Origin: Pseudoxanthobacter soli DSM 19599 | GTDB taxonomy: Bacteria > Pseudomonadota > Alphaproteobacteria > Rhizobiales > Segnochrobactraceae | Direction of reading: 5' to 3' | Length of the DNA: 64,000 nt | Assembly: GCF_900148505.1 (NCBI RefSeq) | Contig: NZ_FRXO01000002.1 | Location: 673,596 to 737,595 of the forward strand | Part shown: piece after piece, positions 30,080 to 39,156 of the stretch | Numbering within the stretch: the first letter of the stretch is position 1 | How the letters are laid out: every line of letters begins with the position of its first letter | Position numbers and translations under genes: made by a program | Notes under the pieces: model-generated | Databases searched by the model: none | Told to the model about the DNA's origin: nothing | What the model saw: the letters and a program-made list of their open reading frames with translations, nothing else

Positions 30080-30922
30080 TCACAATAGCCGCATCACCAC
30101 CACGCCGGCGAGGATCAGCCCCGTTGCGGCATAGCGCGCCGGCCCGACCCGCTCGTGCAGCACGAGCGCGCTGATCGCGGTGGCGAACAGGATCGAGGTT
30201 TCCCGCAGCGCCGAGACGACCGCGATCGGGCCGTGCGCCATCGCCCAGAGCGCCACGCCGTAGGAGCCGAGATTACAGAAGCCGCCGATGAAAGTGATCT
30301 TAGGCTGGGCGCGCAGGGCATGGGCCAGCGCCCGCCCACGCCGGAGCCCGACCCAGACGACCATCGGCAGGGCCGTCAGCATGAAGATCCACAGGGTATA
30401 GCCGGCCGGGCTGCCGGAAATCCGCACGCCATGGCCGTCGATCAGGGTGTAGGTCGCGATCATGGCGGCATTCGCGAAGGCGAAGCCGATCGCCGCGCGC
30501 GAGTTGCCGGAGGATCGGACACGACCCGCGACCATGCCGAGCACGCCTGCGCAGATCAGCACCACGCCGGCCCACGTGGCGGGCGCGAGCCGCTCGCCGA
30601 TCAGGGGGCCGCTCGCGAGCGCCACCAGCAGCGGCGCGGTGCCGCGCATCAGCGGATAGGCGAGGCTCATGTCGCCTGCCCGATAGGCGGCAGCGACGAG
30701 CAGGAAGTAGAGCGTCTGGGCGACCACGGAGGTCGCGAGGAAGGGCCAGCTCGCCGGATCGGGCGGCGCGACGAACGGCAGCGCCAGCGCCGCCATGGCC
30801 GCGGAGCCGACCGCGACCAGCGCGGTCGCGATCTCCGTGTCGGCGCCGGATTTCACCAGCGTGTTCCATGTGGCGTGGAGCAACGCACCGCACAGAACGA
30901 GGACCATCACGCTGACAGGCAT
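30080..30922 (-). CDS. EamA/DMT-family transporter
   Basis: The 280-residue protein has ten hydrophobic segments arranged as two EamA repeats (first LHATWNTLVKSGA to MSLAYPLMRGTAPLLV, second starting near 145 and ending HGPIAVVSALRETSILFATAISALVLHERVGPARYAATGLIL). The LRET/LHER pattern in the last third is typical of the drug/metabolite transporter superfamily. The substrate is unknown. It is 130 bases upstream of the ArsR-type gene in the same direction, and so may or may not share a transcript with it. Confidence 0.88.
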   Translation of the reverse strand: MPVSVMVLVLCGALLHATWNTLVKSGADTEIATALVAVGSAAMAALALPFVAPPDPASWPFLATSVVAQTLYFLLVAAAYRAGDMSLAYPLMRGTAPLLVALASGPLIGERLAPATWAGVVLICAGVLGMVAGRVRSSGNSRAAIGFAFANAAMIATYTLIDGHGVRISGSPAGYTLWIFMLTALPMVVWVGLRRGRALAHALRAQPKITFIGGFCNLGSYGVALWAMAHGPIAVVSALRETSILFATAISALVLHERVGPARYAATGLILAGVVVMRLL

Positions 30923-30967
30923 GCGGCAACACTCCTGGCTGGCTTCGGGGCGGGCTGTCGTGACGGG

Positions 30968-31009
30968 CTTGTAGGGGCGGACTTGTAGGGGCGTGCTTGC
31001 GGGGTGGGC
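30968..31009. repeat. Three-copy 14-bp imperfect tandem repeat
   Basis: The unit CTTGTAGGGGCGGA begins at 30968, recurs at 30982 with two changes at the end, and again at 30996 with more changes. It lies between the start of the EamA gene and the hemolysin III gene, in the shared divergent promoter region. It may be simple slippage. Confidence 0.6.
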
Positions 31010-31131
31010 GATACCGGGAGGCCGGGCTGTCAGCGGTGCAGCGGACGGTTCGATGACCGGCCGGTCATGCCAGCGCCGTTATTGATCCGGATACTCGCGT
31101 CCTCACCGCTTCGCAACAAAGGAACCGGGCC

Positions 31132-31800
31132 ATGATCGCTCAGATCGTGCATCGCATGCGCCGTTTGCCGAGCCGTGCCGAACTGATGGCGGACGACATC
31201 ATCCACATCATCGGCCTCTCGGCGGGCGGTGCGGGTGCGATCACCGCGATCGTCATGGCCGCACTCGGCGGCCGGCCCATCGAGATCGTCGGCGTCTCGG
31301 TCTATGCGGTCGGCCTGATCGCGATGCTGTGCTGCTCGGCCATCTACAACATGGCGCGGTCGAGCCCCCGGCGCGAACTGCTGTCGCGCTTCGACCAGGC
31401 CGCGATCTTCCTGATGATCGCCGGGAGCTACACGCCGTTCACCCTCGTCGGCCTCGACGGCGCATGGGCGTTCTGGCTGATGGCGACGGTGTGGACCGGC
31501 GCGCTGTTCGGCGCCATCGCCAAGTTCTTCCGTCCGCGCTGGTTCGAGCCGCTGACGATCCCGCTCTATCTCGCCCTCGGGTGGACCGTCGTGGTCGCCA
31601 TCGGCCCGCTCGCGGCGGCGCTCGGGACGACGACGCTGGTCCTGCTCGCGGTCGGGGGCGTGCTTTACACGGTGGGCGTGATCTTCCACGTCTGGGAGCG
31701 GCTGCCGTTCCAGAACGCGGTGTGGCATGCCTTCGTGCTCGCGGCAGCGGCGGTGCACTACGCCGCCGTGATGGGCGGGGTCGTCCTGCGACCGCTGTAA
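31132..31800 (+). CDS. trhA: Hemolysin III / PAQR-type membrane protein TrhA
   Basis: The 222-residue protein has seven hydrophobic segments and the family's conserved residues: SAIYNMARSSP in helix 2, FDQAAIFLMIAGSYTPF in helix 3, and VWHAFVLAAAAVHYAAV with two His in the last helix. These form the zinc-like site of PAQR proteins. TrhA in E. coli helps membrane energetics and lipid homeostasis; the name hemolysin is historical. The start follows an AAGGAACCGGG ribosome binding site. Confidence 0.9.
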   Translation: MIAQIVHRMRRLPSRAELMADDIIHIIGLSAGGAGAITAIVMAALGGRPIEIVGVSVYAVGLIAMLCCSAIYNMARSSPRRELLSRFDQAAIFLMIAGSYTPFTLVGLDGAWAFWLMATVWTGALFGAIAKFFRPRWFEPLTIPLYLALGWTVVVAIGPLAAALGTTTLVLLAVGGVLYTVGVIFHVWERLPFQNAVWHAFVLAAAAVHYAAVMGGVVLRPL

Positions 31801-31925
31801 GACGGGGCCCTTGCGGCGCGGAAGCCCGTTGAAGTCGCGTCGCCCAACACGCATCCTCCCCAATCGAAGCGCCGTACCGTGGTCCGCCGGACCACGGCCT
31901 CAGGGGCGTGAGAGGGAGGACCAGC

Positions 31926-33176
31926 ATGGAAGATCTGTCCCGTCGTACCTTGCTCGCGATCGGAGCCGTTGGCGGCGTCGCCATGGCGGCCGGCGCGGCC
32001 GAGGCGGCCTCGTTCGGCAATCCGGACGAGCCGGCGGAGGGCGCAATCAATGCCAACCCGGCCGCCCTTTCCGATCCAGGCCCGCATAACTCCGCGCTTG
32101 AGGCACAGCTTCCGACGCTGCAGAGCCCCCCGCCCACCGACGTCGGCGACATGCCGATGATGTGGTCGTCGTTCAACATCATGCCGCGGCGCATTCAGGC
32201 CGGCGGCTGGGCCCGCCAGATCACCGCCGCCGACTTCCCGGCTTCCAAGGCGGTTTCCGCCGTCGACATGCGCCTCGGCCCGGGCGGCATCCGCGAACTG
32301 CACTGGCACCTCGCGGCCGAATGGGGCCTGATGACCAAAGGGCGCTGCCGCGTGACGGCGCTCGACCAGTACGGTCACGCCACGGTCCAGGATGTCGGCG
32401 CGGGTGACCTTTGGTACTTCCCCTCGGGTTGTCCGCATTCGCTCCAGGGCCTCGGCCCGGAGGGCTGCGAATTCCTGATCGTGTTCGACGACGCCTACCA
32501 GTCGGAATTCAACACCCTGCTCGTCACCGACTGGATCGCCCACACGCCGCCGGAGATCCTGAGCCAGAATTTCGGCGTTCCGGCGGATACGTTCAAGAAC
32601 ATCCCGCTGCACGATCTCTGGATCTTCCAGGGCAAGGAACCCGGCCCGCTCGCGGCCGACCAGGCGGCGGTTGCCTCGGCGGGCGCACCCGCCGAACCGT
32701 TCACGTTCTCGCTCACGGCCACCAAGCCGGTGAAACAGAACGAGTGGGGCTCGATCCAGCTCGCCGACAGCCGGACCTTCAAGCTGTCGAAGACCATCGC
32801 CGCCGCCATCGAGACGATCAAGCCCGGCGCGATGCGGCAGATGCACTGGCATCCGAACGCCGACGAATGGCAGTACTGGATCAAGGGGCGGGGCCGGATG
32901 ACGGTCTTCAATGCCGGCCCGCGGGCGCAGACCTTCGATTTCGGCCCCGGCGACGTCGGCGTCGCACCAAAAAGCCAGGGCCACTACATCCAGAATACCG
33001 GCGACGAGGATGTCCAGGTGCTGGTGATCTTCAAGGCGCCGGAATATCAGGAGGTCGACCTGTCCGACTGGCTGACCCACACGCCGCCGGAGCTCGTCGC
33101 GCAGCACCTCAACATCGATCCGGCGGTTCTCGCCCGCTTCCCGCGCGGCCAGCTCGGCATAAAGCCGGCGGGGTGA
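31926..33176 (+). CDS. oxdC: Bicupin oxalate decarboxylase-type protein, exported
   Basis: The 416-residue protein has a twin-arginine-like signal (SRRTLLAIGAVGG at 5-17) and two cupin domains. Manganese ligands are complete in both: His126, His128, Glu132, His171 in the first and His307, His309, Glu314, His353 in the second. The flexible lid next to domain 1 reads SEFNT (193-197), against SENST in B. subtilis OxdC, so the proton-shuttling Glu194 is kept. That favours decarboxylation of oxalate to formate and CO2 over oxidation. The signal is unusual compared with cytoplasmic OxdC. GGGAGG precedes the start. Confidence 0.88.
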   Translation: MEDLSRRTLLAIGAVGGVAMAAGAAEAASFGNPDEPAEGAINANPAALSDPGPHNSALEAQLPTLQSPPPTDVGDMPMMWSSFNIMPRRIQAGGWARQITAADFPASKAVSAVDMRLGPGGIRELHWHLAAEWGLMTKGRCRVTALDQYGHATVQDVGAGDLWYFPSGCPHSLQGLGPEGCEFLIVFDDAYQSEFNTLLVTDWIAHTPPEILSQNFGVPADTFKNIPLHDLWIFQGKEPGPLAADQAAVASAGAPAEPFTFSLTATKPVKQNEWGSIQLADSRTFKLSKTIAAAIETIKPGAMRQMHWHPNADEWQYWIKGRGRMTVFNAGPRAQTFDFGPGDVGVAPKSQGHYIQNTGDEDVQVLVIFKAPEYQEVDLSDWLTHTPPELVAQHLNIDPAVLARFPRGQLGIKPAG

Positions 33177-33187
33177 CCCGCCGGCTT
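33162..33187 (+). terminator. Terminator-like hairpin overlapping the bicupin stop codon
   Basis: AAGCCGGCGGG (33162-33172) pairs perfectly with CCCGCCGGCTT (33177-33187) around a GTGA tetraloop that contains the TGA stop of the bicupin gene. There is no T-run after it, so termination is probable but not certain. A second small CGTCT/AGACG stem follows at 33192-33207. Confidence 0.5.
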
Positions 33188-33226
33188 CGATGAGCGTCTT
33201 ATCTCAGACGGCTTGCGCCGGGAGAA

Positions 33227-33463
33227 TCATTTCCCGGCGTTCGCCTTCATCTTCTGCAGGGCCTGGGCGCAGCCGACGCTCATGGCCTTGGCATTCGCCT
33301 TGAGGCAGGCCATCAGGCGGCCCTCGCCGGGCGGCACGCCGGGGCAAAGCCGCTCGATGTCGGCCTTGCAATACTTGATCAGATCGTTCTGCTGCTGCGC
33401 CAGCGACGGCGTGGCCAGAAGCACCGCAGACATCAGGGTGATCGCAACGACGGGAAGACGCAT
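33227..33463 (-). CDS. Small secreted Cys-rich protein (GLG1/Cys-rich-repeat type)
   Basis: The 78-residue precursor has a signal peptide (1-22, cleaved after SLA) and a mature helical domain with four cysteines, Cys32, Cys40, Cys53 and Cys65, in the spacing of one cysteine-rich GLG1 repeat (YCKADIERLCPG, MACLKAN, VGCAQAL). Bacterial members are common in Rhizobiales but have no known function. The ATG at 33463 is chosen over a TTG three codons earlier because AGAGG lies at the right distance. Confidence 0.8.
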   Translation of the reverse strand: MRLPVVAITLMSAVLLATPSLAQQQNDLIKYCKADIERLCPGVPPGEGRLMACLKANAKAMSVGCAQALQKMKANAGK

Positions 33464-33604
33464 TTTCCGCAACCTCTGCTCGTGTCTCGGATGGTGTCGA
33501 CGCGCCCTGCACTGTGTTCGCCCGGATCACGGGCGCCAATGCCTTATATTGGTCGGACCCGCTGCACGGTGCGCATGTCCCAAACATCGCCACGCGATGC
33601 CGGT

Positions 33605-35086
33605 TCAATGGGGCGCGGTCGTCTCCGGCAAATCCTTGTCGTGGCGGGCAAAGCGGTCGACCATGGTCGCGCTCGCTTCGTTGAGACCGCGCACCTCCAC
33701 ATCCGCGCCGGCCTTGCGCAGTTTCAGCACCGCCTTGTCCAGCGCGCCGATCGCCGTGATGTCCCAGAAATGCGCGCGGCTCACATCGATCACCACCGCC
33801 CGAAACGGCCGGTCGAGATCGAGGCCGCGCAGGAAAACCTCGGCGGACGCGAAGAAGATCTGGCCGGATACGGTGTAGGTCACACGCTCGCCCGCCGCGT
33901 CGACGGTCGCCGCCACGTGGACGAGGCGGGCCACCTTGCCCGCGAAGAACACGCCGGAGAGCAGCACCCCCACCAGCACGCCGACGGCGAGATTGTGGGT
34001 CGCCACCACCGTGATCACGGTCGCCAGCATCACGACGGACGACGAGCGCGGATTGGTGCGCAGATCGAGGATCGAGCGCCACGAGAACGTGCCGATCGAA
34101 ACCATGATCATCACCGCGACCAGCGCCGCCATGGGAATGATGCGCACGAAATCGTCGAGCAGCAGGATCAGCACCAGCAGAAAGGCACCGGCGACGAACG
34201 TCGACAGCCGCCCGCGCCCGCCGGAGGTGACGTTGATGACGGACTGCCCGATCATGGCGCAGCCGCCCATGCCGCCGATCAGCGCGGACGCGATGTTGCC
34301 CGCACCCTGGCCAACGCATTCCTGGCTCTTGTTGCTCAGGGTGTCGGTCATGTCGTCGACGATCTGCGCGGTCAGAAGCGACTCGAGCAGGCCGACCGCC
34401 GCCAGCGTCAGCGAGTAGGGCAGGATGATCTGCAGCGTCTCCAGCGTCAGCGGCACCTGCGGCAGGGCGAAAATCGGCAGGCTGGACGGCAGTTCGCCGA
34501 GATCGCCGACCGTGCGCAGCTCGATTCCGCTCCACCACGAGAACAGGGTGAGTGCGGCGATCGCGACGAGAGGCGAGGGAACCGCCCTGGTGACGAACGG
34601 CAGGAGATAGATGATCGCAAGACCCGCGGCGATCATCGGATAGGTCGGGAGCGGCACGCCGATCAGTTCGGGCAGCTGCGCGAGGAAGATCAGGATGGCG
34701 AGCGCATTGACGAAGCCGATGATGACGGAGCGCGAGACGAACCGCATCACGCGCCCGATCCGGAGCGCTCCCGCGACGATCTGGATGAGGCCCATCAGGA
34801 TGGTTGCGGCGAACAGATATGGCAGGCCGTGATCACGCACGAGGCTGACCATCACGACCGCGGTCGCGGCGGTCGCGGCGGAGATCATGCCCGGCCGGCC
34901 GCCGACGATGGCGGAGACGCAGGCGATGGCGAAGGAGGCGAACAGACCGACCTTGGGATCGACGCCGGCAATCGCCGAGAACCCGATGGCTTCGGGGATG
35001 AGGGCGAGGGCGACGACGATGCCGGCCAGCACATCGCCACGGATATTGGACAGCCACTCGCGGGCGTAGCGGGAGGAAATGGTCAT
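33605..35086 (-). CDS. SulP-family inorganic anion transporter with STAS domain
   Basis: The 493-residue protein has ~10-12 membrane segments with [25 protein letters not shown] and [24 protein letters not shown], then a C-terminal STAS domain (~400-490; [15 protein letters not shown] and [22 protein letters not shown]). SulP proteins carry sulfate, bicarbonate or dicarboxylates. The bacterial STAS type includes sulfate and BicA-like bicarbonate carriers, so the anion is not decided. There is no clear ribosome binding site; the bases before the ATG are C-rich. A leader of about 330 bases upstream contains an FNR/FixK-like box. Confidence 0.9.
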   Translation of the reverse strand: MTISSRYAREWLSNIRGDVLAGIVVALALIPEAIGFSAIAGVDPKVGLFASFAIACVSAIVGGRPGMISAATAATAVVMVSLVRDHGLPYLFAATILMGLIQIVAGALRIGRVMRFVSRSVIIGFVNALAILIFLAQLPELIGVPLPTYPMIAAGLAIIYLLPFVTRAVPSPLVAIAALTLFSWWSGIELRTVGDLGELPSSLPIFALPQVPLTLETLQIILPYSLTLAAVGLLESLLTAQIVDDMTDTLSNKSQECVGQGAGNIASALIGGMGGCAMIGQSVINVTSGGRGRLSTFVAGAFLLVLILLLDDFVRIIPMAALVAVMIMVSIGTFSWRSILDLRTNPRSSSVVMLATVITVVATHNLAVGVLVGVLLSGVFFAGKVARLVHVAATVDAAGERVTYTVSGQIFFASAEVFLRGLDLDRPFRAVVIDVSRAHFWDITAIGALDKAVLKLRKAGADVEVRGLNEASATMVDRFARHDKDLPETTAPH

Positions 35087-35121
35087 GGGAATGGGGGAAA
35101 ACTTCGCAAACGGGGAGCGTC

Positions 35122-35210
35122 CGCCGCATGCGGCGTTAAAGACGACTGCTCTGACCGTGCGTTGTCCGGCGGATTGGCGGCCGGAAGAGCCACCCGGGCT
35201 TGCACCGGGT
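35122..35210 (-). promoter_or_regulatory. Leader of the SulP gene with palindrome and stem-loop
   Basis: Within the leader (35087-35416 has no gene except control elements) there is a perfect palindrome, CGCCGCATGCGGCG, at 35122-35135. A stem of ACCCGG (35192-35197) with CCGGGT (35205-35210) closes a seven-base loop. They lie between the FNR-like box and the start codon and could be an untranslated RNA control element. A class called sul1 RNA is known upstream of SulP genes in Alphaproteobacteria, but I cannot confirm the match. Confidence 0.35.
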
Positions 35211-35225
35211 CCAGACGAATGAGGT

Positions 35226-35239
35226 TTGACCTAGATCAA
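35226..35239 (-). promoter_or_regulatory. FNR/FixK-like binding site upstream of the SulP gene
   Basis: TTGACCTAGATCAA on the plus strand reads TTGATCTAGGTCAA on the gene strand. It matches the anaerobox TTGAT-N4-ATCAA at nine of ten fixed positions. It lies 140 bases upstream of the SulP start, which is compatible with oxygen-linked control by a CRP/FNR-family regulator. Confidence 0.55.
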
Positions 35240-35416
35240 ATTCACCCAGGGCGCAACCGTTCCGCCTGACAGGCGTGCACCAAGGGCGCGGGCGTCACAT
35301 CCGATAGCAGGAAACGAGACCGGGGAAACACGAGGCCGCATCAATCGCCTCAATCACGGGATCGAGCAAACCACGCGATTGTGATGGTAGCGGAATGTGA
35401 TGGTCGCCGAGGGTGA

Positions 35417-35493
35417 TGGTAGCGGAGGAGGGACTCGAACCCCCGACACGCGGATTATGATTCCGCTGCTCTAACCAGCTGAGCTACTCCGCC
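35417..35493 (-). tRNA. tRNA-Met (CAT), elongator
   Basis: Read on the minus strand it folds as a complete tRNA of 77 bases: acceptor GGCGGAG with CTCCGCT (one G-U end pair), D arm GCTC/GAGC, anticodon stem GCGGA/TCCGC around ATCATAA (anticodon CAT), T arm GGGGG/CCCTC with loop TTCGAGT (one G-T pair), and encoded CCA. Alphaproteobacterial elongator Met tRNAs have this form; a lysidine-modified Ile tRNA is the less likely alternative. Confidence 0.93.
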
Positions 35494-35971
35494 ATCGGCC
35501 CGCGCAGGTCACCGGTCAAGGACCGTCGCGACCCGCCGCCAAGCGACGGTGGGATATAGAAAGTCCGGTTCGTCCGTGTCAAGCCGGGAAAACGGCTTGC
35601 GGCGCTCGCGGCGGTGGAACGTCGGGAAGTCCGCCTCGTGGGCCGCGGGCGGTGAAACGCGGCAACCGCATCCGCACCCGCCGGGCCGACGGGCATCGCC
35701 GGGCGGAATCGGGCGCCGAGCCCCGCCGTCGCCACCCCTCTGGCGCCGGGGGCGCGGTGACACTACTTTAGGCAGCGGAAATCGCCCGTTCCGGACCGCG
35801 CCCTGGCGAGCCGACGGCGCTCTTCGGCCCGCCCGCAACCGGCATCCGGCCGCACGGGATGGCGGAGCGCCACGGATCGCCGAAGGCAGCGGCCGCGCTT
35901 CCGCCGCGGCCCGGCCGAGCACCCGCGACGCAGTGCGAGCGCCGCACTTCGATTTCAGGAGGATCGCGACC
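35494..35971. other. Intergenic region, no supported gene
   Basis: About 480 bases between tRNA-Met and msrA hold only GC-rich frames that overlap in all directions and match no family. The region must contain the tRNA promoter (leftward) and the msrA promoter (rightward), but I cannot assign either. Bases 35956-35971 carry the msrA ribosome binding site AGGAGGAT. Confidence 0.4.
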
Positions 35972-36670
35972 ATGTCTCTCGCCAGCAACCGTTTCTCGGT
36001 CTCGTCTCTCTCCGACATGCTGCTGAAGAAGCTCTCGCTGCCCCGCGCGGCCGACGCGCTGCCGGGGCGTGACGAGGCGATCGCCCCGCCCGAAACTCAC
36101 CTCGTCAATGGCCGCTCCGTAGCCGGCCCCTACCCGGACGGGATCGAGACCGTCTATCTCGGGCTCGGCTGCTTCTGGGGGGCCGAGCGGCTGTTCTGGC
36201 AGTTGCCGGGCGTGTGGGTGACGGCGGTCGGCTATGCCGGCGGCACGACGCAGAACCCGACCTATCACGAGGTCTGCAGCGGCCTCACCGGCCACACCGA
36301 GGCGGTGCTGGTGGCGTTCGATCCGAAGCTGGTGTCGTTCGAGCGGATTCTCGCCACGTTCTTCGAGGCCCACGACCCGACCCAGGGCATGCGCCAGGGC
36401 AACGACATCGGAACGCAATATCGCTCTGCGATCTATACGACCACGCCTGAGCAGGCGGCGGTTGCCGAGCAGGCCGTCGCCGCCTACGGCAAGGCTCTTG
36501 CCGCTCGCGGGCTCGGTCCCGTCACCACCGAAGTCGCGCCGGCAGGGCCGTTCTATTTCGCCGAGGATTATCACCAGCAATATCTCGCCAAGAATCCGAA
36601 CGGCTATTGTGGGCTGAAAGGCACGGGCGTCTCCTGTCCGCTGCCGGGCACCGCGAACGCCGGGGCCTGA
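35972..36670 (+). CDS. msrA: Peptide-methionine (S)-S-oxide reductase MsrA
   Basis: The 232-residue protein has the MsrA core [13 protein letters not shown] with catalytic Cys67, [32 protein letters not shown] and [16 protein letters not shown], plus two C-terminal cysteines (in GYCGL and VSCPLPG) that can resolve the sulfenic acid. It reduces methionine-S-sulfoxide in proteins. An N-terminal extension of ~55 residues precedes the catalytic domain, longer than in minimal MsrA but without a signal peptide. AGGAGGAT fixes the start. Confidence 0.95.
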   Translation: MSLASNRFSVSSLSDMLLKKLSLPRAADALPGRDEAIAPPETHLVNGRSVAGPYPDGIETVYLGLGCFWGAERLFWQLPGVWVTAVGYAGGTTQNPTYHEVCSGLTGHTEAVLVAFDPKLVSFERILATFFEAHDPTQGMRQGNDIGTQYRSAIYTTTPEQAAVAEQAVAAYGKALAARGLGPVTTEVAPAGPFYFAEDYHQQYLAKNPNGYCGLKGTGVSCPLPGTANAGA

Positions 36671-36722
36671 CAAGGGGCCTCCCACGCCGGATCGGGCGCA
36701 CGGCAGCGAAGCGGAGGACACG

Positions 36723-37730
36723 ATGGCGTCGCGGTTGAAGCGTCGGGAACCGGTGGTCGCAGGATTCATCCGGCTTCTCAGGCGCGAACTGAAGGCGGTC
36801 GACGCGGCCCTCCGCGACGAGAAGGAAACGGCCGAGGAGCGAACCCACATCGCCCGGCGGCGGTTGAAGAAGGCCCGCAGTCTCGTGGCGGCGCTGGCGC
36901 CCGCGATCGGACGGCGCATGGCGGACCGCGAACGCCGCAGGCTTCGTGACGCCGCCCGCCTGCTGTCGCAAAGCCGGGACGCCGACGTGGCGGTCAAGAC
37001 GGTGCGTGACCTCATCGTCTATGGCGGGGACGAAGCGGCCGCGCCGCTCGAGCGGCTGCTCGCCGTGCTGGAGGCACGCGCCGCGGAAGCCCGGTCCCTG
37101 TCCTCCCCGCTTGAGCCGGCAAGCGAAGAGGTCCGCCGCGCGCTTGAGATCATCGAAACGCTGGATGCAAAGTCGGGCGGCGATGAGAAGGGGAAAAAGG
37201 ACCTCGGCGAAAAGCGTCTGCGTAAGGCTCTCGGCACCGCATACGATGCCGGCCGCGAGACCATGGCCGTCGCCATGGAGACCTCGGAAACCGAGGCCTT
37301 CCACGAATGGCGCAAGGCGGTGAAACACCGCGCGCACCTTACCGGTTTCGCTGCCCAGCGGCTCGCCGCCGCCTCTCAGCCGGTGATCACGGCGCTCGAT
37401 CGGCTCGGAGACATCCTGGGAGACGCCAACGACCTCTCCGTCGTCGAGGAGATCGTCGCCGGGGAGCCGGAGATCGTGGGAACGCCCAGCGAAGCGGCGA
37501 CCGTCATCGGCGTGATCACCCGTCGCCGCGAGGAACTGCGCGCCCAGGCCTTCGTCCTCGGTGAGGCCTTGTTCGGCCAGGGTCCGCGGCGCTTCCGCCG
37601 CGGCCTGCACGCGCCCGCCGACGACACGCCCGCCACCCGGGAGGAAGAAAGCCCGGCACCGCCGGCGACCGCCGGAATCGGCCTCGCCGCCAGCATCGTG
37701 CGGCCGCTGCCGATGGTGTCGGAGGAATAG
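36723..37730 (+). CDS. CHAD domain protein
   Basis: The 335-residue, highly charged helical protein has the conserved histidines and lysines of CHAD domains in both halves: EERTHIARRRLKKARSLV (about 40-57) and ETEAFHEWRKAVKHRAHLTGF (about 190-210). CHAD domains bind polyphosphate and occur on polyphosphate granules or with CYTH phosphatases. No CYTH partner is adjacent, and the Pro/Ala-rich tail (~295-335) is likely disordered. It begins 52 bases after msrA on the same strand. Confidence 0.88.
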   Translation: MASRLKRREPVVAGFIRLLRRELKAVDAALRDEKETAEERTHIARRRLKKARSLVAALAPAIGRRMADRERRRLRDAARLLSQSRDADVAVKTVRDLIVYGGDEAAAPLERLLAVLEARAAEARSLSSPLEPASEEVRRALEIIETLDAKSGGDEKGKKDLGEKRLRKALGTAYDAGRETMAVAMETSETEAFHEWRKAVKHRAHLTGFAAQRLAAASQPVITALDRLGDILGDANDLSVVEEIVAGEPEIVGTPSEAATVIGVITRRREELRAQAFVLGEALFGQGPRRFRRGLHAPADDTPATREEESPAPPATAGIGLAASIVRPLPMVSEE

Positions 37731-37939
37731 CCGCAACGGCGGTTTTCCGGCTTCCTGCCATCTAAGGGTGTGGGTATTCGCTCGGAAGCTGTGACAGAAC
37801 CTCACCCTTGCGAACCGCGGGTGGCGCTCTACATCAGCACAGCGCCCGCTTTACTTGCGTGCGCCGCTTTCCCGGTTTCCCGCCGGCCGCGCCTTCCTCC
37901 CGCTCTGCGCCGGCCGGACCCATCATCAAGGTTCGTCAC

Positions 37940-39031
37940 ATGACCCGAACGCCCACCCTGTTCGATTCCGTACAGATCGGCGACCTGCACCTCGCCAACC
38001 GGATCGTCATGGCGCCGCTCACGCGCAACCGCGCGGTGGAGGGCAACGTACCCTCGCCTCTGGCGGTGGACTATTACCGCCAGCGCGCCAGCGCCGGGCT
38101 GATCGTCAGCGAAGGCACCCAGATCAGCCCCGAAGGCCAGGGCTACGAGGCGACGCCCGGCATCTACAGCCCGGCGCAGGTCGCCGGCTGGAAGCCGATC
38201 ACTGCGGCCGTCCACGCCGCCGGCGGCAAGATCGTGGCGCAGCTCTGGCATGTCGGCCGCGTGTCCCACGTCTCGCTGCAGCCGAACGGCGCGGCGCCGC
38301 TGGCGCCTTCCGCAATCCGGGCCAACACCAAGACCTATCTCAAGGGCGGCTTCGACGACGTCTCCGAGCCGCGCGCGCTTGAGGCGTCGGAGATCCCGCG
38401 CATCGTGGCGCAATATGCCGCCGCCGCGCGCAACGCCATCGAAGCCGGGTTCGACGGCGTCGAGCTCCACGGCGCCAACGGCTACCTGATCGACCAGTTC
38501 CTGCGGGATGGCACCAACAAGCGCCCCGACGCCTATGGCGGCCCGGTGGAGAACCGCGTCCGCTTCCTGCGCGAGGTCATCGCGGCGACCGTGGAGGCGA
38601 TCGGCGCGGGCCGCGTCGGCATCCGCCTGTCGCCCGTCTCGCCGGCGAGCGACTGCTCCGACAGCAATCCGCAGGCAACCTTCAACGCCGCCGCCGACGT
38701 GATCGGCAGCTTCGGGCTCGCCTTCCTTCACGTGGTGGAAGGCGCGACCGGCGGGCCGCGCGACATCGTGCCCGATTTCGACTTCGCCGAGATCCGCCGC
38801 CGCGCCCGCGCGCCCTACATCGCCAACAACGGCTACGACCAGGCGCTGGCCGAGGAAACCATCGCGAGCGGCAGGGCCGACCTCATCTCGTTCGGCCGGC
38901 CGTTCATTTCCAATCCCGACGTGGTGGAACGCCTGCGCCGGCACGCGCCGTTCGCCCCGATCAACCGCGACACGCTCTATGGCGGCGGCGCGGAGGGCTA
39001 TACCGACTATCCGGCGCTCGATCCCGCCTGA
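37940..39031 (+). CDS. Old Yellow Enzyme family alkene reductase
   Basis: The 363-residue flavoprotein has the OYE barrel with IVMAPLTRNRA, VAQLWHVGRVSH and the active-site pair HGANGYLIDQF (His177, Asn180, Tyr182). DAYGGPVENR follows, and SFGRPFISNPD binds FMN phosphate. It reduces activated C=C bonds such as in enones, nitroesters or maleimides, using NAD(P)H; the physiological substrate is unknown (NemA-like). An in-frame extension upstream is rejected because MTRTPTLFDSVQIG is the family N-terminus. Confidence 0.94.
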   Translation: MTRTPTLFDSVQIGDLHLANRIVMAPLTRNRAVEGNVPSPLAVDYYRQRASAGLIVSEGTQISPEGQGYEATPGIYSPAQVAGWKPITAAVHAAGGKIVAQLWHVGRVSHVSLQPNGAAPLAPSAIRANTKTYLKGGFDDVSEPRALEASEIPRIVAQYAAAARNAIEAGFDGVELHGANGYLIDQFLRDGTNKRPDAYGGPVENRVRFLREVIAATVEAIGAGRVGIRLSPVSPASDCSDSNPQATFNAAADVIGSFGLAFLHVVEGATGGPRDIVPDFDFAEIRRRARAPYIANNGYDQALAEETIASGRADLISFGRPFISNPDVVERLRRHAPFAPINRDTLYGGGAEGYTDYPALDPA

Positions 39032-39076
39032 GTGGCCGGGCCGCCGGCAAATCCGGCGAAGGTAAAACCGAAAACA

Positions 39077-39107
39077 GGAAAGGCGCGGGACGATCCCGCG
39101 CCTTTCC
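39077..39107. terminator. Bidirectional terminator between convergent genes
   Basis: GGAAAGGCGCGGGA (39077-39090) pairs perfectly over 14 bases with TCCCGCGCCTTTCC (39094-39107) around a three-base loop. It lies between the OYE gene and the convergent lipoprotein gene. T and A-rich bases around the stem suit termination in both directions. Confidence 0.75.
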
Positions 39108-39156
39108 GTTCTCAAACAAACTGACTATCAAGCGACCTGACGAAGGGTCTGGCGGC

